Part shown: piece after piece, positions 15,919 through 24,444 of the stretch
How positions within the stretch are numbered: the first letter of the stretch is position 1
Layout: the number at the start of each line of letters is the position of its first letter
Source: Microbacterium halophytorum
Lineage (GTDB): Bacteria; Actinomycetota; Actinomycetes; Actinomycetales; Microbacteriaceae
DNA length: 64,000 nucleotides
Assembly: GCF_002970975.1 (NCBI RefSeq)
Contig: NZ_PNFA01000009.1
Span: 124,001-188,000 of the forward strand
Direction of reading: 5' to 3'
The notes under the pieces: model-generated
Databases searched by the model: none
Told to the model about the DNA's origin: nothing
What the model saw: the letters and a program-made list of their open reading frames with translations, nothing else
Made by a program: the position numbers and the translations under genes

Positions 15919-16317
15919 ATGCCCGTCTTCGACCACCTCGGCGCGTCGGTCCTGGATCTGCCCCGCGCGATCGCGCAGTTCGACCCGATCCTCACCGCCC
16001 TCGGCTTCGAGAAGACCGAGATCGACGGCTCCGTTTCGTGGTACCGCGACGGCGAGCCGGAGTTCATCCTCTTCCCCGTTCGCGAGGACGAGACCGGGCC
16101 GCACGTGCACGGGCGCGTCGGCTGGCAGCACCTCGCGTTCGCGGTCGGAACGCCGGATGAGGTGGACCGGCTGCACGCGATCGCCGAGGCGGCCGGCTGG
16201 ACGACCGTGCGAGCCCCGAAGCCGTACCCGCGCTTCACGGAGCGGTACTACGCCGCCTTCGTCGAGGACGACAGCGGCATCCGGATCGAGTTCATGTTCA
16301 ACCCGCCCTCCGCGTAG
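15919..16317 (+). CDS. VOC-superfamily (glyoxalase/bleomycin-resistance fold) protein
   Basis: A 132-residue single-gene protein of the vicinal oxygen chelate fold: FDHLGASVLDLPRAIAQFDPILTALGF at the N-terminus, WQHLAFAV in the middle and the IRIEFMFNP strand at the end with the C-terminal glutamate metal ligand. His in DHLG, His in QHLAF and Glu in IEFM would make the metal site. Substrate unknown. Confidence 0.8.
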   Translation: MPVFDHLGASVLDLPRAIAQFDPILTALGFEKTEIDGSVSWYRDGEPEFILFPVREDETGPHVHGRVGWQHLAFAVGTPDEVDRLHAIAEAAGWTTVRAPKPYPRFTERYYAAFVEDDSGIRIEFMFNPPSA

Positions 16318-16399
16318 CGCCGGGGCGCCGCGGCGCCCGCGGGCCGTCGTCGTACGATGAGCCGAGCAGAATCGGCACAGACGCGCGCAAGGAGCACCG

Positions 16400-18103
16400 A
16401 TGACGGAGCACAAGAACGACCCGCACGAGGCCCTGCGCGCGGCGCGCGACCTGCTCGTCGATGCCCGCACCGACTCCGCCCGGGCCGCCGCCGAGTTCTC
16501 GTGGCCGGATGTCGGCGAGCGGTTCAACTGGGCGATCGACTGGTTCGACCGGATCGCGCGCGGCAACGAGCGCACGGCGCTCCGGATCGCGGAGGAGGAC
16601 GGCCGCGAGGCGGCGTACTCGTTCGACGAGCTCGCGACCCGCTCCGACCGCACGGCCCGCTGGCTCGAATCGCGTGGCATCGGCAGAGGCGACGCCGTGC
16701 TGCTGATGCTCGACAACCAGGTCGAGCTGTGGGAGGCGATGCTCGCCGTCATGAAGCTCGGCGCCGTGCTGGTGCCCACCACGACGGCGCTCGGCGCGGC
16801 CGACCTGGGCGACCGCCTCATCCGGAGCGACGCCAGGGCCGTGATCGCGAACCCCGCCGACACGGGCAAGTTCGCCGCGGTCGACGGCGACTTCCTGCGC
16901 GTGGCGATCGGGGCGGTCGACGGCTGGACCGACTACGCCGAGGCTCGGGGCCACGCGGACGCGACGCCGTTCGAGACGGTGACGGCCCCCGACGACCCGC
17001 TGCTGATGTACTTCACGTCGGGCACGACGCAGGCTCCGAAGCTCGTGCAGCACACGCAGTACTCCTACCCCGTCGGCCACCTGTCGACGCTGTACTTCCT
17101 CGGCCTCCGACCCGGCGACGTGCACCTCAACGTCAGCTCGCCCGGCTGGGCGAAGCACGCGTGGAGCAGCTTCTTCTCGCCCTGGCTGGCCGAGGCGACG
17201 ATCTTCGTCCACAACCGGGCGCGCTTCAGCCCCGAGGCGCTGCTCGAGCAGATCGAGCGGGTGGGCGTCACGACGCTCTGCGCGCCGCCCACCGCGTGGC
17301 GCATGCTGGTGCAGCACCCCCTCGCGGGCCGCGCGACGTCGCTGCGCGAGATCGTCGGCGCGGGCGAGCCGCTGAACCCCGAGGTCATCACGCACGTGCA
17401 GCGCGAGTGGGGCCTGACGATCCGCGACGGGTACGGCCAGACCGAGACGACGGCGCAGGTCGGCAACGCGCCGGGCGCCGAGGTGCGCTTCGGGTCGATG
17501 GGCAAGCCGCTGCCCGGCGTCCCGGTCGTCCTGATCGACCCCGCGACGGGCGCCGAGGCCGAGGAGGGCGAGATCTGCCTCGACCTCTCGCGCAACCCGC
17601 GCAATCTGATGTCGGGCTACCGCGCCGACGCCGAGCGCACCGCCGCCGTGATGGCCGACGTGCTGTACCACACGGGCGACATCGCCTCGCGGGACGGCGA
17701 GGGGTACCTCACGTACGTCGGCCGCACGGACGACGTGTTCAAGTCATCCGGGTACAAGATCTCGCCGTTCGAGCTCGAGAGCGCGCTCATCGAGCACGCC
17801 GCCGTCGCCGAGGCCGCGGTCGTGCCGGCGCCGGACGCCACGCGGCACACGGTTCCGAAGGCATACGTCGCCCTGGCGTCCGGATGGGAGCCGGACGAGC
17901 GGACGGCGCTGGCGGTCCTGACGCACGCGCGCGATGCCCTCGCCCCGTACCTGCGCGTGCGCCGCGTCGAGTTCGCCGAGCTGCCGAAGACCATCTCGGG
18001 CAAGATCCGCCGCGCCGAGCTCCGCGCTCGCGAGGAGGCCGGCACCGGTGCCGACGGCGAGTGGCGCTACGAGGACTTCCCGGAGCTGAAGAGCGGGGCC
18101 TGA
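16400..18103 (+). CDS. AMP-binding acyl-CoA synthetase (medium-chain type)
   Basis: A 567-residue adenylate-forming enzyme that activates a carboxylic acid as acyl-AMP and then acyl-CoA. Motifs seen are the P-loop YFTSGTTQAPKLV, GYGQTETT, YHTGDIASRDGEGYLTYVGRTDDVFKSSGYKI, and the C-terminal PKTISGKIRR with the adenylation lysine. The P-loop has Gln where most members have Gly. Overall it most resembles acetyl-CoA/medium-chain acyl-CoA synthetases (ACSM-like). GGAG lies just before the ATG. It stands alone; substrate unknown. Confidence 0.87.
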   Translation: MTEHKNDPHEALRAARDLLVDARTDSARAAAEFSWPDVGERFNWAIDWFDRIARGNERTALRIAEEDGREAAYSFDELATRSDRTARWLESRGIGRGDAVLLMLDNQVELWEAMLAVMKLGAVLVPTTTALGAADLGDRLIRSDARAVIANPADTGKFAAVDGDFLRVAIGAVDGWTDYAEARGHADATPFETVTAPDDPLLMYFTSGTTQAPKLVQHTQYSYPVGHLSTLYFLGLRPGDVHLNVSSPGWAKHAWSSFFSPWLAEATIFVHNRARFSPEALLEQIERVGVTTLCAPPTAWRMLVQHPLAGRATSLREIVGAGEPLNPEVITHVQREWGLTIRDGYGQTETTAQVGNAPGAEVRFGSMGKPLPGVPVVLIDPATGAEAEEGEICLDLSRNPRNLMSGYRADAERTAAVMADVLYHTGDIASRDGEGYLTYVGRTDDVFKSSGYKISPFELESALIEHAAVAEAAVVPAPDATRHTVPKAYVALASGWEPDERTALAVLTHARDALAPYLRVRRVEFAELPKTISGKIRRAELRAREEAGTGADGEWRYEDFPELKSGA

Positions 18104-18154
18104 CCGCCGCCGGACCCGCGAGGCCGTCCATCGAGCGCGAAGCGGCTGCGGGGG

Positions 18155-18724
18155 TCAGAGGTTCGCCGCGATGACCGAGTCGAACGCCTCGGCGAGCCCG
18201 GCCGCGACGGTCGCGCTGTCGCCGAGGTAGCCGTTGACCATCGCCCCGTCGCGGAGGAGCATCAACAGTCGCGCCGCGGCAGCTGCATCCCGCACGCCCG
18301 CCTCAGCCGCGATCTCAGCGAAGGCGCCGAGCATCCAGGCTCTGTGCTCCGCGACGGCTGCGCGCACTGGGTCGTTCGGGTCTGAGAACTCGGCGGCGGC
18401 GTTGATGAACGAGCAGCCCCGGAACCCGGGTTCGCAGCTCGCGTTGCCGATGCCGCGGGCGAGCGTGCGCAGCCACCCTGCAGGGTGGCCTGTCTCGCGC
18501 AGCGAGGCGTACCAGGCCCGCTCGCGCTCGCCCTGCAACGCGAGGTAGGCGACGACGAGGTCGCTCTTGCTCGGGAAGTGTCGGTAGAAGGTGACCTTCG
18601 TGATGCCCGCCTCCGCGATAACGCGGTCTGCGCTCGTGGCACGGATGCCGTCAGCATAGAACAGCTCGCTCGCGGCGTACAGGATGCGGTCCCGCGCCGA
18701 GGGCCCCGTGCTTCGACTCGCCAT
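18155..18724 (-). CDS. TetR/AcrR-family regulator
   Basis: A 189-residue TetR protein with the N-terminal HTH ILYAASELFYADGIRATSADRVIAEAGITKVTFYRHFPSK in standard form (written here only by its key parts: start ILYAASELF, recognition helix KVTFYRHF). A ligand domain contains Cys in NASCEPGFRGCSF, which could act as a redox sensor. It is divergent from the ohr gene and faces an inverted-repeat operator, so it probably represses ohr, a job normally done by MarR-type OhrR. Confidence 0.85.
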   Translation of the reverse strand: MASRSTGPSARDRILYAASELFYADGIRATSADRVIAEAGITKVTFYRHFPSKSDLVVAYLALQGERERAWYASLRETGHPAGWLRTLARGIGNASCEPGFRGCSFINAAAEFSDPNDPVRAAVAEHRAWMLGAFAEIAAEAGVRDAAAAARLLMLLRDGAMVNGYLGDSATVAAGLAEAFDSVIAANL

Positions 18725-18788
18725 GTGCCGCTCCCTGTCGTCGTTCGATCGGCTTGCACCAGTGTACGAAGTAGTCTACCGTCGTCAT

Positions 18789-18816
18789 GTAGACGAACTA
18801 GTACGTCTACTAAAAT
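18789..18816 (+). promoter_or_regulatory. TetR operator and ohr promoter
   Basis: Perfect 7-bp arms GTAGACG (18789-18795) and CGTCTAC (18804-18810) are separated by 8 nt, a normal geometry for a TetR dimer. TAAAAT (18811-18816) directly after the right arm is a good -10, so repressor binding would cover the -35 region. A partial copy (TAGTCTACCGTC) lies just upstream, nearer the regulator gene. Ribosome site AGGGAGAAG precedes the ohr ATG. Confidence 0.6.
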
Positions 18817-18837
18817 CCACATCCTAGGGAGAAGCCC

Positions 18838-19266
18838 ATGGCCACCACGCTCTACACCACCACCGCAACGGCGACCGGCGCGGGTCGCGCTGGAGGCCGT
18901 GCCGTCACGGACGACGGTGCGCTGGACGTAACCCTCGCCGTTCCGACGTCCATGGGTGGCCCCGGCGGCGCGACGAACCCCGAGCAGCTCTTCGCCGCCG
19001 GCTGGGCGTCGTGCTTCCACTCCGCACTGAAGATGGTCGCGGCCCAGAAGAAGACCGAGCTCGCCGATTCCTCGGTGTCCGCGGACATCGCATTGGCCAA
19101 GACCGAGGACGGCGGCCTCGCGCTGAGCGCCGCGATGCGCGTACACATCAACGGAGTCGCGCAGGACGCGGCGGACGCCCTCGTCGCCGCGGCGCACGAG
19201 GTCTGCCCGTACTCGGTCGCAACCCGGGGCAACATCGCCGTCGACCTGACGACCACGGTCGCCTGA
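18838..19266 (+). CDS. ohr: organic hydroperoxide resistance protein, OsmC/Ohr family
   Basis: A 142-residue Ohr-type thiol peroxidase that reduces organic hydroperoxides. The two catalytic cysteines are in GWASCFHSAL and HEVCPYSVATRGNI, both in Ohr context rather than the OsmC context. The N-terminal LYTTTATATGAGRAG matches the family. It is followed by a strong hairpin (19326-19355), giving a one-gene unit. Confidence 0.93.
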   Translation: MATTLYTTTATATGAGRAGGRAVTDDGALDVTLAVPTSMGGPGGATNPEQLFAAGWASCFHSALKMVAAQKKTELADSSVSADIALAKTEDGGLALSAAMRVHINGVAQDAADALVAAAHEVCPYSVATRGNIAVDLTTTVA

Positions 19267-19325
19267 GCCGTGCCGGTTCCCTTCCGGCGCCCGCGCGATG
19301 CGGGTACGATCGCGTCGACGGCCTG

Positions 19326-19355
19326 CTGATCGCGCCCACCACCGGGCGCGATCAG
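19326..19355 (+). terminator. hairpin after ohr
   Basis: A perfect 12-bp stem CTGATCGCGCCC / GGGCGCGATCAG with the 6-nt loop ACCACC, downstream of ohr. No T-tract follows, as is common in GC-rich actinobacteria. Confidence 0.6.
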
Positions 19356-19407
19356 GCGTCGTGACTTCCGCCGCTCGACCTCACGCGAAGCCGAAGGGAA
19401 ACCGCCC

Positions 19408-20823
19408 ATGACGACGAACGCCCCGGATGAGGCCGACTACGACCTGATCGTCATCGGAGGCGGGCCCGTGGGCGAGAACGTCGCCGACTTCGCCGCGAAG
19501 AGCGGCGTCCGCGCCGCGATCGTCGAGGGCGAACTCGTCGGCGGTGAGTGCTCGTACTGGGCGTGCATGCCGTCGAAGGCCCTGCTGCGCAGCGGGCACG
19601 CGATCCGCGCGGCCCGCCGCCTGCCCGGCGCGCGCGAGGCCGTGACGGGCGATCTCGACGCCGCCGCCGTGTTCGCGCGCCGCGACGAGTTCACGAGCGG
19701 GTGGAGGGACGACGGCCAGGTCGCGTGGCTCGACTCCGCCGGCATCGACCTGATCCGGGGCCGCGGGCGCCTCGTCGGGCGCGGCCGCGTGCAGGTCGGC
19801 GAGCGCGTGCTCACCGCGCGGGCCGTCGCCCTGGCGACGGGGTCGGTGCCGAATCCTCCCGCCGTCCCCGGGCTCGCCGAGTCGAGGGCATGGGGCACGC
19901 GCGAGATCACCTCGGCCGATCGCGTTCCGCGGAGCCTCATCATGTTCGGCGGCGGCGTCGCCGGCACCGAGATGGCGTTCGCCTTCTCGGCGCTCGGCTC
20001 CCGCATCACCGTGCTGTCGCGAGGCCCGCTGCTGGGCCGCGAGGAGCCCTTCGTCGGCGAGCTCCTCGCCGACGCGCTGGCAGCCGAGGGCGTGGACGTG
20101 CGCATCGGCGCCGTGCCCGAGCGCGTCGAGCGCGCAGCGGACGGCGCCGTCGCCGTCGAGCTGGCGGACGGGACGTCCGTGCGCGCCGACGAGCTGCTCG
20201 TCGCGACGGGGCGCCGCCCCGCGACCCGCGGGCTCGGGCTCGACGCCGTCGGCGTCGGCGAGGAGCTCTCGGTTGACGACACCATGCTCGTCGACGGCAC
20301 CGACTGGCTCTACGCCGTCGGCGACGTAAACGGCAGGGCGCTCCTCACCCACCAGGGCAAATACCAGGCCCGCGCGGCGGGTGCCGCGATCGCCGCGCGC
20401 CTCACGGGCGGCGCCGTCCGCGCCGAGCCCTGGGGCGCGCACGTCGCGACGGCCGACCACGGCGCCGTTCCCCGCGTGGCGTTCACCGACCCGGAGGTCG
20501 CCGCCGTCGGGCTCACCGAGGCGAAGGCGCGCGAGGCCGGGCACGATGTGAAAACGGTCGAGTTCGACCTCGGCAGCGTCGCGGGCGCCAGCCTGCACGC
20601 CGACGGGTACACGGGGCGCGCGAAGCTCGTCGTCGACTCGTCTCGCGACGTCATCCTGGGTGCGACCTTCGTCGGCCAGGACGTCGCCGACCTCGTGCAC
20701 TCGGCGACCGTCGCGATCGTCGGCGAGGTCGCAATGGACCGCCTCTGGCACGCCGTGCCGTCGTACCCGACCATCAGCGAGGTCTGGCTGCGGCTGCTCG
20801 AGGCGCACCGCAGCGCCGGCTGA
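19408..20823 (+). CDS. FAD-dependent pyridine nucleotide-disulfide oxidoreductase
   Basis: A 471-residue member of the lipoamide dehydrogenase/mercuric reductase group. FAD motif VIGGGPVGENVADFAA, redox disulfide GGECSYWACMPSKALL (Cys-x4-Cys), NAD(P) motif FGGGVAGTEMAFAF, second FAD motif YAVGDVNG and a C-terminal dimer domain are all present. The usual C-terminal H-P-T-x-S-E is replaced by YPTISE, so the active-site base His is a Tyr. That argues against a plain dihydrolipoamide dehydrogenase; the substrate is unknown. Confidence 0.85.
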   Translation: MTTNAPDEADYDLIVIGGGPVGENVADFAAKSGVRAAIVEGELVGGECSYWACMPSKALLRSGHAIRAARRLPGAREAVTGDLDAAAVFARRDEFTSGWRDDGQVAWLDSAGIDLIRGRGRLVGRGRVQVGERVLTARAVALATGSVPNPPAVPGLAESRAWGTREITSADRVPRSLIMFGGGVAGTEMAFAFSALGSRITVLSRGPLLGREEPFVGELLADALAAEGVDVRIGAVPERVERAADGAVAVELADGTSVRADELLVATGRRPATRGLGLDAVGVGEELSVDDTMLVDGTDWLYAVGDVNGRALLTHQGKYQARAAGAAIAARLTGGAVRAEPWGAHVATADHGAVPRVAFTDPEVAAVGLTEAKAREAGHDVKTVEFDLGSVAGASLHADGYTGRAKLVVDSSRDVILGATFVGQDVADLVHSATVAIVGEVAMDRLWHAVPSYPTISEVWLRLLEAHRSAG

Positions 20824-20827
20824 ACGC

Positions 20828-20869
20828 GGAGAGCACCGGGCCGTGCGTTCGCACGACCCGGTGCTCTCC
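20828..20869. terminator. bidirectional terminator between convergent genes
   Basis: An 18-bp stem with one mismatch, starting GGAGAGCACCGGG and closing with CCCGGTGCTCTCC around the loop CGTTCG, lies between the convergent flavoprotein gene and copA. It should serve both strands. Confidence 0.75.
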
Positions 20870-20936
20870 GGTGCCCGCAGGGGCCTCTCGCCCATCCGGA
20901 TGCGGCGCTCTCGCCGAGCGGCGCATCCGGAGAGCC

Positions 20937-23108
20937 TCAGCGGAAGCGGCGCAGCCGGAGGCTGTTCAGCACCACGAAGACCGAACTGAAGGCCATGGCG
21001 GCGCCGGCGAGCATCGGCGCGAGCAGGCCGAACGCCGCCAGCGGGATCGCCGCCACGTTGTACGCGAAGGCCCAGAACAGGTTGGTCCGGATGACGCCGA
21101 GCGTCTTCCGCGACAGGCGCACGGCGTCGCCGGCGACGCGCAGGTCGCCGCGCACGAGCGTGAGGTCGCTCGCCTCGATCGCGACGTCGGTGCCCGTGCC
21201 CATCGCCATGCCGAGGTCGGCCTGCGCGAGCGCCGCGGCGTCGTTGACGCCGTCGCCGACCATGGCGACGCTGCGCCCCTCGGCCTGCAGGGTCTTCACG
21301 ACGTCGACCTTGTCGGCCGGGAGCACACCTGCGATCACCCGGTCGATACCGACTTCGGCGGCCACGGCGCGCGCCGGCTCCTCGGCGTCGCCCGTCACGA
21401 GGACGGGCTCGAGACCGAGCGCCCGCAGCTCGCGGACGGCTTCCGCCGACGAGGGCTTGATGCGGTCGGACACCGCGAGCACGCCGCGGGCCTTCCCGTC
21501 CCACGCGATCGCAACGACCGTCTCACCGCGCGCCGAGGCGGCGTCGAAGGAGGCTCGCAGCTCCGCGCCGAGCGGAGACGCCCAGTCGTCGAGGAGGCGC
21601 GGGCGCCCGATCACGACGGCGCGGCCGTCGACGATGCCCTGCGCGCCGAGCCCCTCGAGATTGCGGAAGTCGGTGACCGCTCCCGCCGCCTCGGACGCCT
21701 TCGCGATCGCGCGGGCGATCGGGTGCTCCGAACCCGACTCGATCGCGGCCGCGACGCCCAGCACCTCATCCGGGTCCTCCCCCGCGGCCGGCACGACGGA
21801 CGTCAGCTCCATCCGGCCCTCGGTCACGGTGCCCGTCTTGTCGAGGACGATCGTGTCGATGCCGCGGGCGCGTTCGAGCGCGTCGGCGTCCTTGATCAGG
21901 ATGCCGTTCTTCGCGCCCGTCCCCGTGCCCATCATGAGCGCGAGCGGCGTCGCGAGCCCGAGCGCGCACGGGCAGGCGATGATGAGGACGGCGACGGCGG
22001 CGGTGAACGCGGCCGCGGCCGGCTGGCCGAGCAGGAGCCACGCCGCGAGCGTGACGATGGCGAGGCCGATGACGATCGGGACGAAGATGCCCGAGATGCG
22101 GTCGGCGAGGCGCTGCGCCGCGGCCTTCGACGCCTGCGCGTCCTCGACGAGCTTGGCCATCTGGGCCAGCTGCGTGTCCTTGCCGACGCGCGTCGCGCGC
22201 ACGACGATCAGGCCGCCCGCGTTGATCGTGCCGCCCGTGACGTTCGATCCGGGCGCGACCTCGACGGGCACCGGTTCGCCCGTGATCATCGACTGGTCGA
22301 CGGCGCTGGAGCCCTCGACCACCGATCCGTCCGTCGCGATCTTCTCACCGGGGCGCACGACGAACTCATCGCCGACCGTCAGAGCGGTCGCGGGGATGCG
22401 CTCCTCGACGCCTCCGCGGCGCACCGCGACGTCCTTCGCGCCCAGGTCCAGCAGGGCGCGCAGCGCGTCGCCCGCGCGGAGCTTGCTGCGGGCCTCGATG
22501 TACCGGCCCGCGAGGATGAACGTCGTCACGCCCGCCGCGGCCTCGAGGTAGATCGAGCCTGACCCGTCGGCGTCGGTCGCGAGCAGCGACCAGCCGTGCG
22601 TCATGCCGATGTGCCCCGCCGTGCCGAAGAACAGCGCGTACAGGCTCCAGCCGAGCGCGGCGAGGGTGCCGACCGAGACGAGGGTGTCCATCGTCGCGGC
22701 GCCGTGGCGCAGGTTCGTCCACGCGGCCCGATGGAAGCCCCACCCGCCCCAGATCACGACCGGCACGGCGAGGGCCAACGAGACCCACTGCCATCCGGGG
22801 AACTGGATCGGCGGGATCATCGCGAGGGCGACGACCGGGACGCTCAGGATGATGCTGACGATCAGGCGGTTGCGCAGCGGGGTCAGGTGGTCTTCCTCGA
22901 TCTGTTCGAGGGAGGCGCCGTAACCCGCGGACTCGACCGTCGCGATCAGGTCGTCCGTCGTGGTGCCGTCGTCGAAGGCGACGTGCGCCTTCTCCGAGGC
23001 GTAGTTGACCTGGGCGGTGACGCCGTCCATCTTGTTGAGCTTGCGCTCGATGCGGTTCGCGCACGATGCGCACGTCATGCCCTGGATGTCGAGCTCAAGC
23101 TCGGCCAT
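20937..23108 (-). CDS. copA: copper-translocating P1B-type ATPase
   Basis: A 723-residue heavy-metal ATPase that exports Cu(I). One N-terminal HMA domain has GMTCASC (residues 10-16). It is followed by eight membrane segments with the CPC motif in IIACPCALGLATPLAL, the phosphatase motif MITGEPVPV, phosphorylation site DKTGTVTEG and the hinge GDGVNDAAALAQADLG. GGAGG sits just before the ATG. It lies 75 bp after copZ in the same direction, so both are probably read from the CsoR-type promoter at 23445. Confidence 0.95.
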   Translation of the reverse strand: MAELELDIQGMTCASCANRIERKLNKMDGVTAQVNYASEKAHVAFDDGTTTDDLIATVESAGYGASLEQIEEDHLTPLRNRLIVSIILSVPVVALAMIPPIQFPGWQWVSLALAVPVVIWGGWGFHRAAWTNLRHGAATMDTLVSVGTLAALGWSLYALFFGTAGHIGMTHGWSLLATDADGSGSIYLEAAAGVTTFILAGRYIEARSKLRAGDALRALLDLGAKDVAVRRGGVEERIPATALTVGDEFVVRPGEKIATDGSVVEGSSAVDQSMITGEPVPVEVAPGSNVTGGTINAGGLIVVRATRVGKDTQLAQMAKLVEDAQASKAAAQRLADRISGIFVPIVIGLAIVTLAAWLLLGQPAAAAFTAAVAVLIIACPCALGLATPLALMMGTGTGAKNGILIKDADALERARGIDTIVLDKTGTVTEGRMELTSVVPAAGEDPDEVLGVAAAIESGSEHPIARAIAKASEAAGAVTDFRNLEGLGAQGIVDGRAVVIGRPRLLDDWASPLGAELRASFDAASARGETVVAIAWDGKARGVLAVSDRIKPSSAEAVRELRALGLEPVLVTGDAEEPARAVAAEVGIDRVIAGVLPADKVDVVKTLQAEGRSVAMVGDGVNDAAALAQADLGMAMGTGTDVAIEASDLTLVRGDLRVAGDAVRLSRKTLGVIRTNLFWAFAYNVAAIPLAAFGLLAPMLAGAAMAFSSVFVVLNSLRLRRFR

Positions 23109-23183
23109 GATGCCTCCATTATGCGGTGGTCGATGAAGATCTTCGGCGACCCGGATGCGGCGGCCCCGCCGGGTCGCGCCGGT

Positions 23184-23402
23184 TCAGCCGCGGTCGGCCG
23201 GTGCGGCGAGCGCATAGCCCGCCTCCTCGACCGCCGCGGCGACGGCGGCGTCATCCACCTGCTCGGCGGTGACGGTGAGGAGGCCGCTGGCGAGGTCGAC
23301 GTCGACGCCGGAGACGCCGGGAACCTCGGAGACCTCCTCCGTGACGCTCATCACGCAGTGCTGGCAGGTCATTCCTTCGACGGTGTAGTTCTTCGTGGCC
23401 AT
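23184..23402 (-). CDS. copZ: copper chaperone, heavy-metal-associated domain
   Basis: A 72-residue single HMA domain with the Cu(I) site GMTCQHC and the ferredoxin-like pattern SGVDVDLASGLLTV. It delivers copper to CopA. The start MATKNYTVEGMTC is chosen because AGGGAAGGA lies upstream; a longer reading from 23441 would run through the promoter/operator region. Confidence 0.92.
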   Translation of the reverse strand: MATKNYTVEGMTCQHCVMSVTEEVSEVPGVSGVDVDLASGLLTVTAEQVDDAAVAAAVEEAGYALAAPADRG

Positions 23403-23444
23403 GATGGGTCCTTCCCTCGGTGTGCCGTACATCGGTGACAACAG

Positions 23445-23464
23445 GATACCCCCCTGGGGTATTC
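23445..23464. promoter_or_regulatory. CsoR-type copper operator
   Basis: GATACCCCCCTGGGGTATTC contains the near-perfect palindrome ATACCCC-CC-T-GGGGTAT, the form of operator bound by CsoR copper sensors (established for mycobacteria and relatives). It lies about 45 bp upstream of copZ. No csoR gene is adjacent, so the repressor must be encoded elsewhere. Confidence 0.75.
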
Positions 23465-23584
23465 CCGCACCAGCCCGAGATCTTCGATTCCGGGCGCGGC
23501 TGACGGGACGGACGCCGCCCTGAGCGGATCCGCGCCCGCCCTACGGACCGTCCCCCGCGGCGCGGCCGCCGCTCCCCGGTCCGG

Positions 23585-24340
23585 TCAGCGTGCCGCGGCC
23601 GCGTACCGCTCCGCCGCCGTCGCGACGCGCGTCTGGTAGTCGAGGGTGTCGTTGTACGAGCGGATGGCCCGGATCCACTGCTCGCCGTCGGCGAGGGTTC
23701 CGTCGAGCCGACACAGGTAGCGGGCCGCCGTCGCCGCCGCGTCGTCGATGCTGTGCGGGTCGGCACGGCCGTCGCCCGAGGCGTCGACGGCCCAGCGCGC
23801 CCACGTCTCCGGGATGAACTGCATCGGCCCCACCGCGCGGTCCCAGGCGGCATCGCCGTCGAAGGCACCGCCGTCGGTGTCGGGGATCGCCATCGTCTCG
23901 TTCGTGCCGTCGAGCGGGATGCCGACGATCGCCGGGCGCGCGACGCCGTCCGCGTCGATCGCACCGCCCTGCAGCGTGCCGTGGTGGCTCTCGACCCAGC
24001 CGATGCCCGCGAGCGTGTTCCAGCCGACGGCGCATCCCTCCGTGCCGGCGCCCACGTCTGCCGCGGCGTATGCGGCGAGCGCGCGCTCCGGGATGCCCGT
24101 CGCCTGCGCGGTCTCGGCGAGCCACGCGGGGTCGGCCGTTCCATCCTCGGCGGTCGGAGCGGCGGCGGGCGTCGCGACCTCGGCGCTCGTGCCGGAGTCG
24201 CCGGGGAAGCCGCCGGAATCGCGCGGCGCGAGCACGACCGTCGCGATCAGCGCCGCGACGCCGAGCACGGCCAGCAGCGCGATGGCACCGACGACGATGG
24301 CCGCGCCGACGGCGACCTTGGCCCCGCGCGTCGCTCCCAC
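23585..24340 (-). CDS. lytic murein transglycosylase (SLT/MltB-like)
   Basis: A 251-residue exported protein: one hydrophobic signal/anchor at about residues 10-37, a short Ala/Pro/Thr linker, then a lysozyme-like domain. The catalytic Glu is in GIGWVESHHG, followed by DRAVGPMQFIPETWARW and a C-terminal ATAARYLC segment, as in membrane-bound transglycosylase families of actinobacteria. It would cleave glycan strands of peptidoglycan outside the membrane. The GTG start has GACAAT 6 nt upstream, consistent with a leaderless mRNA. Confidence 0.87.
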   Translation of the reverse strand: MGATRGAKVAVGAAIVVGAIALLAVLGVAALIATVVLAPRDSGGFPGDSGTSAEVATPAAAPTAEDGTADPAWLAETAQATGIPERALAAYAAADVGAGTEGCAVGWNTLAGIGWVESHHGTLQGGAIDADGVARPAIVGIPLDGTNETMAIPDTDGGAFDGDAAWDRAVGPMQFIPETWARWAVDASGDGRADPHSIDDAAATAARYLCRLDGTLADGEQWIRAIRSYNDTLDYQTRVATAAERYAAAAR

Positions 24341-24444
24341 CGCACCATTGTCGCGCGCTCCCCCAGGGGAAAGCCGAGTGCGCCCTCAGCCCGACGCGCG
24401 GGAGACCGGCGCCCGCACGCCCGCGCCGGCGGGCCGCCCGCGGG

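Noticed and set aside
12991..16869. 1292-residue open frame on the minus strand
   Set aside because: It lies antisense to the GntR, MFS, thioredoxin, VOC and acyl-CoA synthetase genes. It is low-complexity Arg/Ala/Ser sequence with no domain, an effect of high GC.
20871..22562. Two long plus-strand frames opposite copA
   Set aside because: Both are antisense to a P-type ATPase with all motifs intact, and their composition is that of shadow frames.
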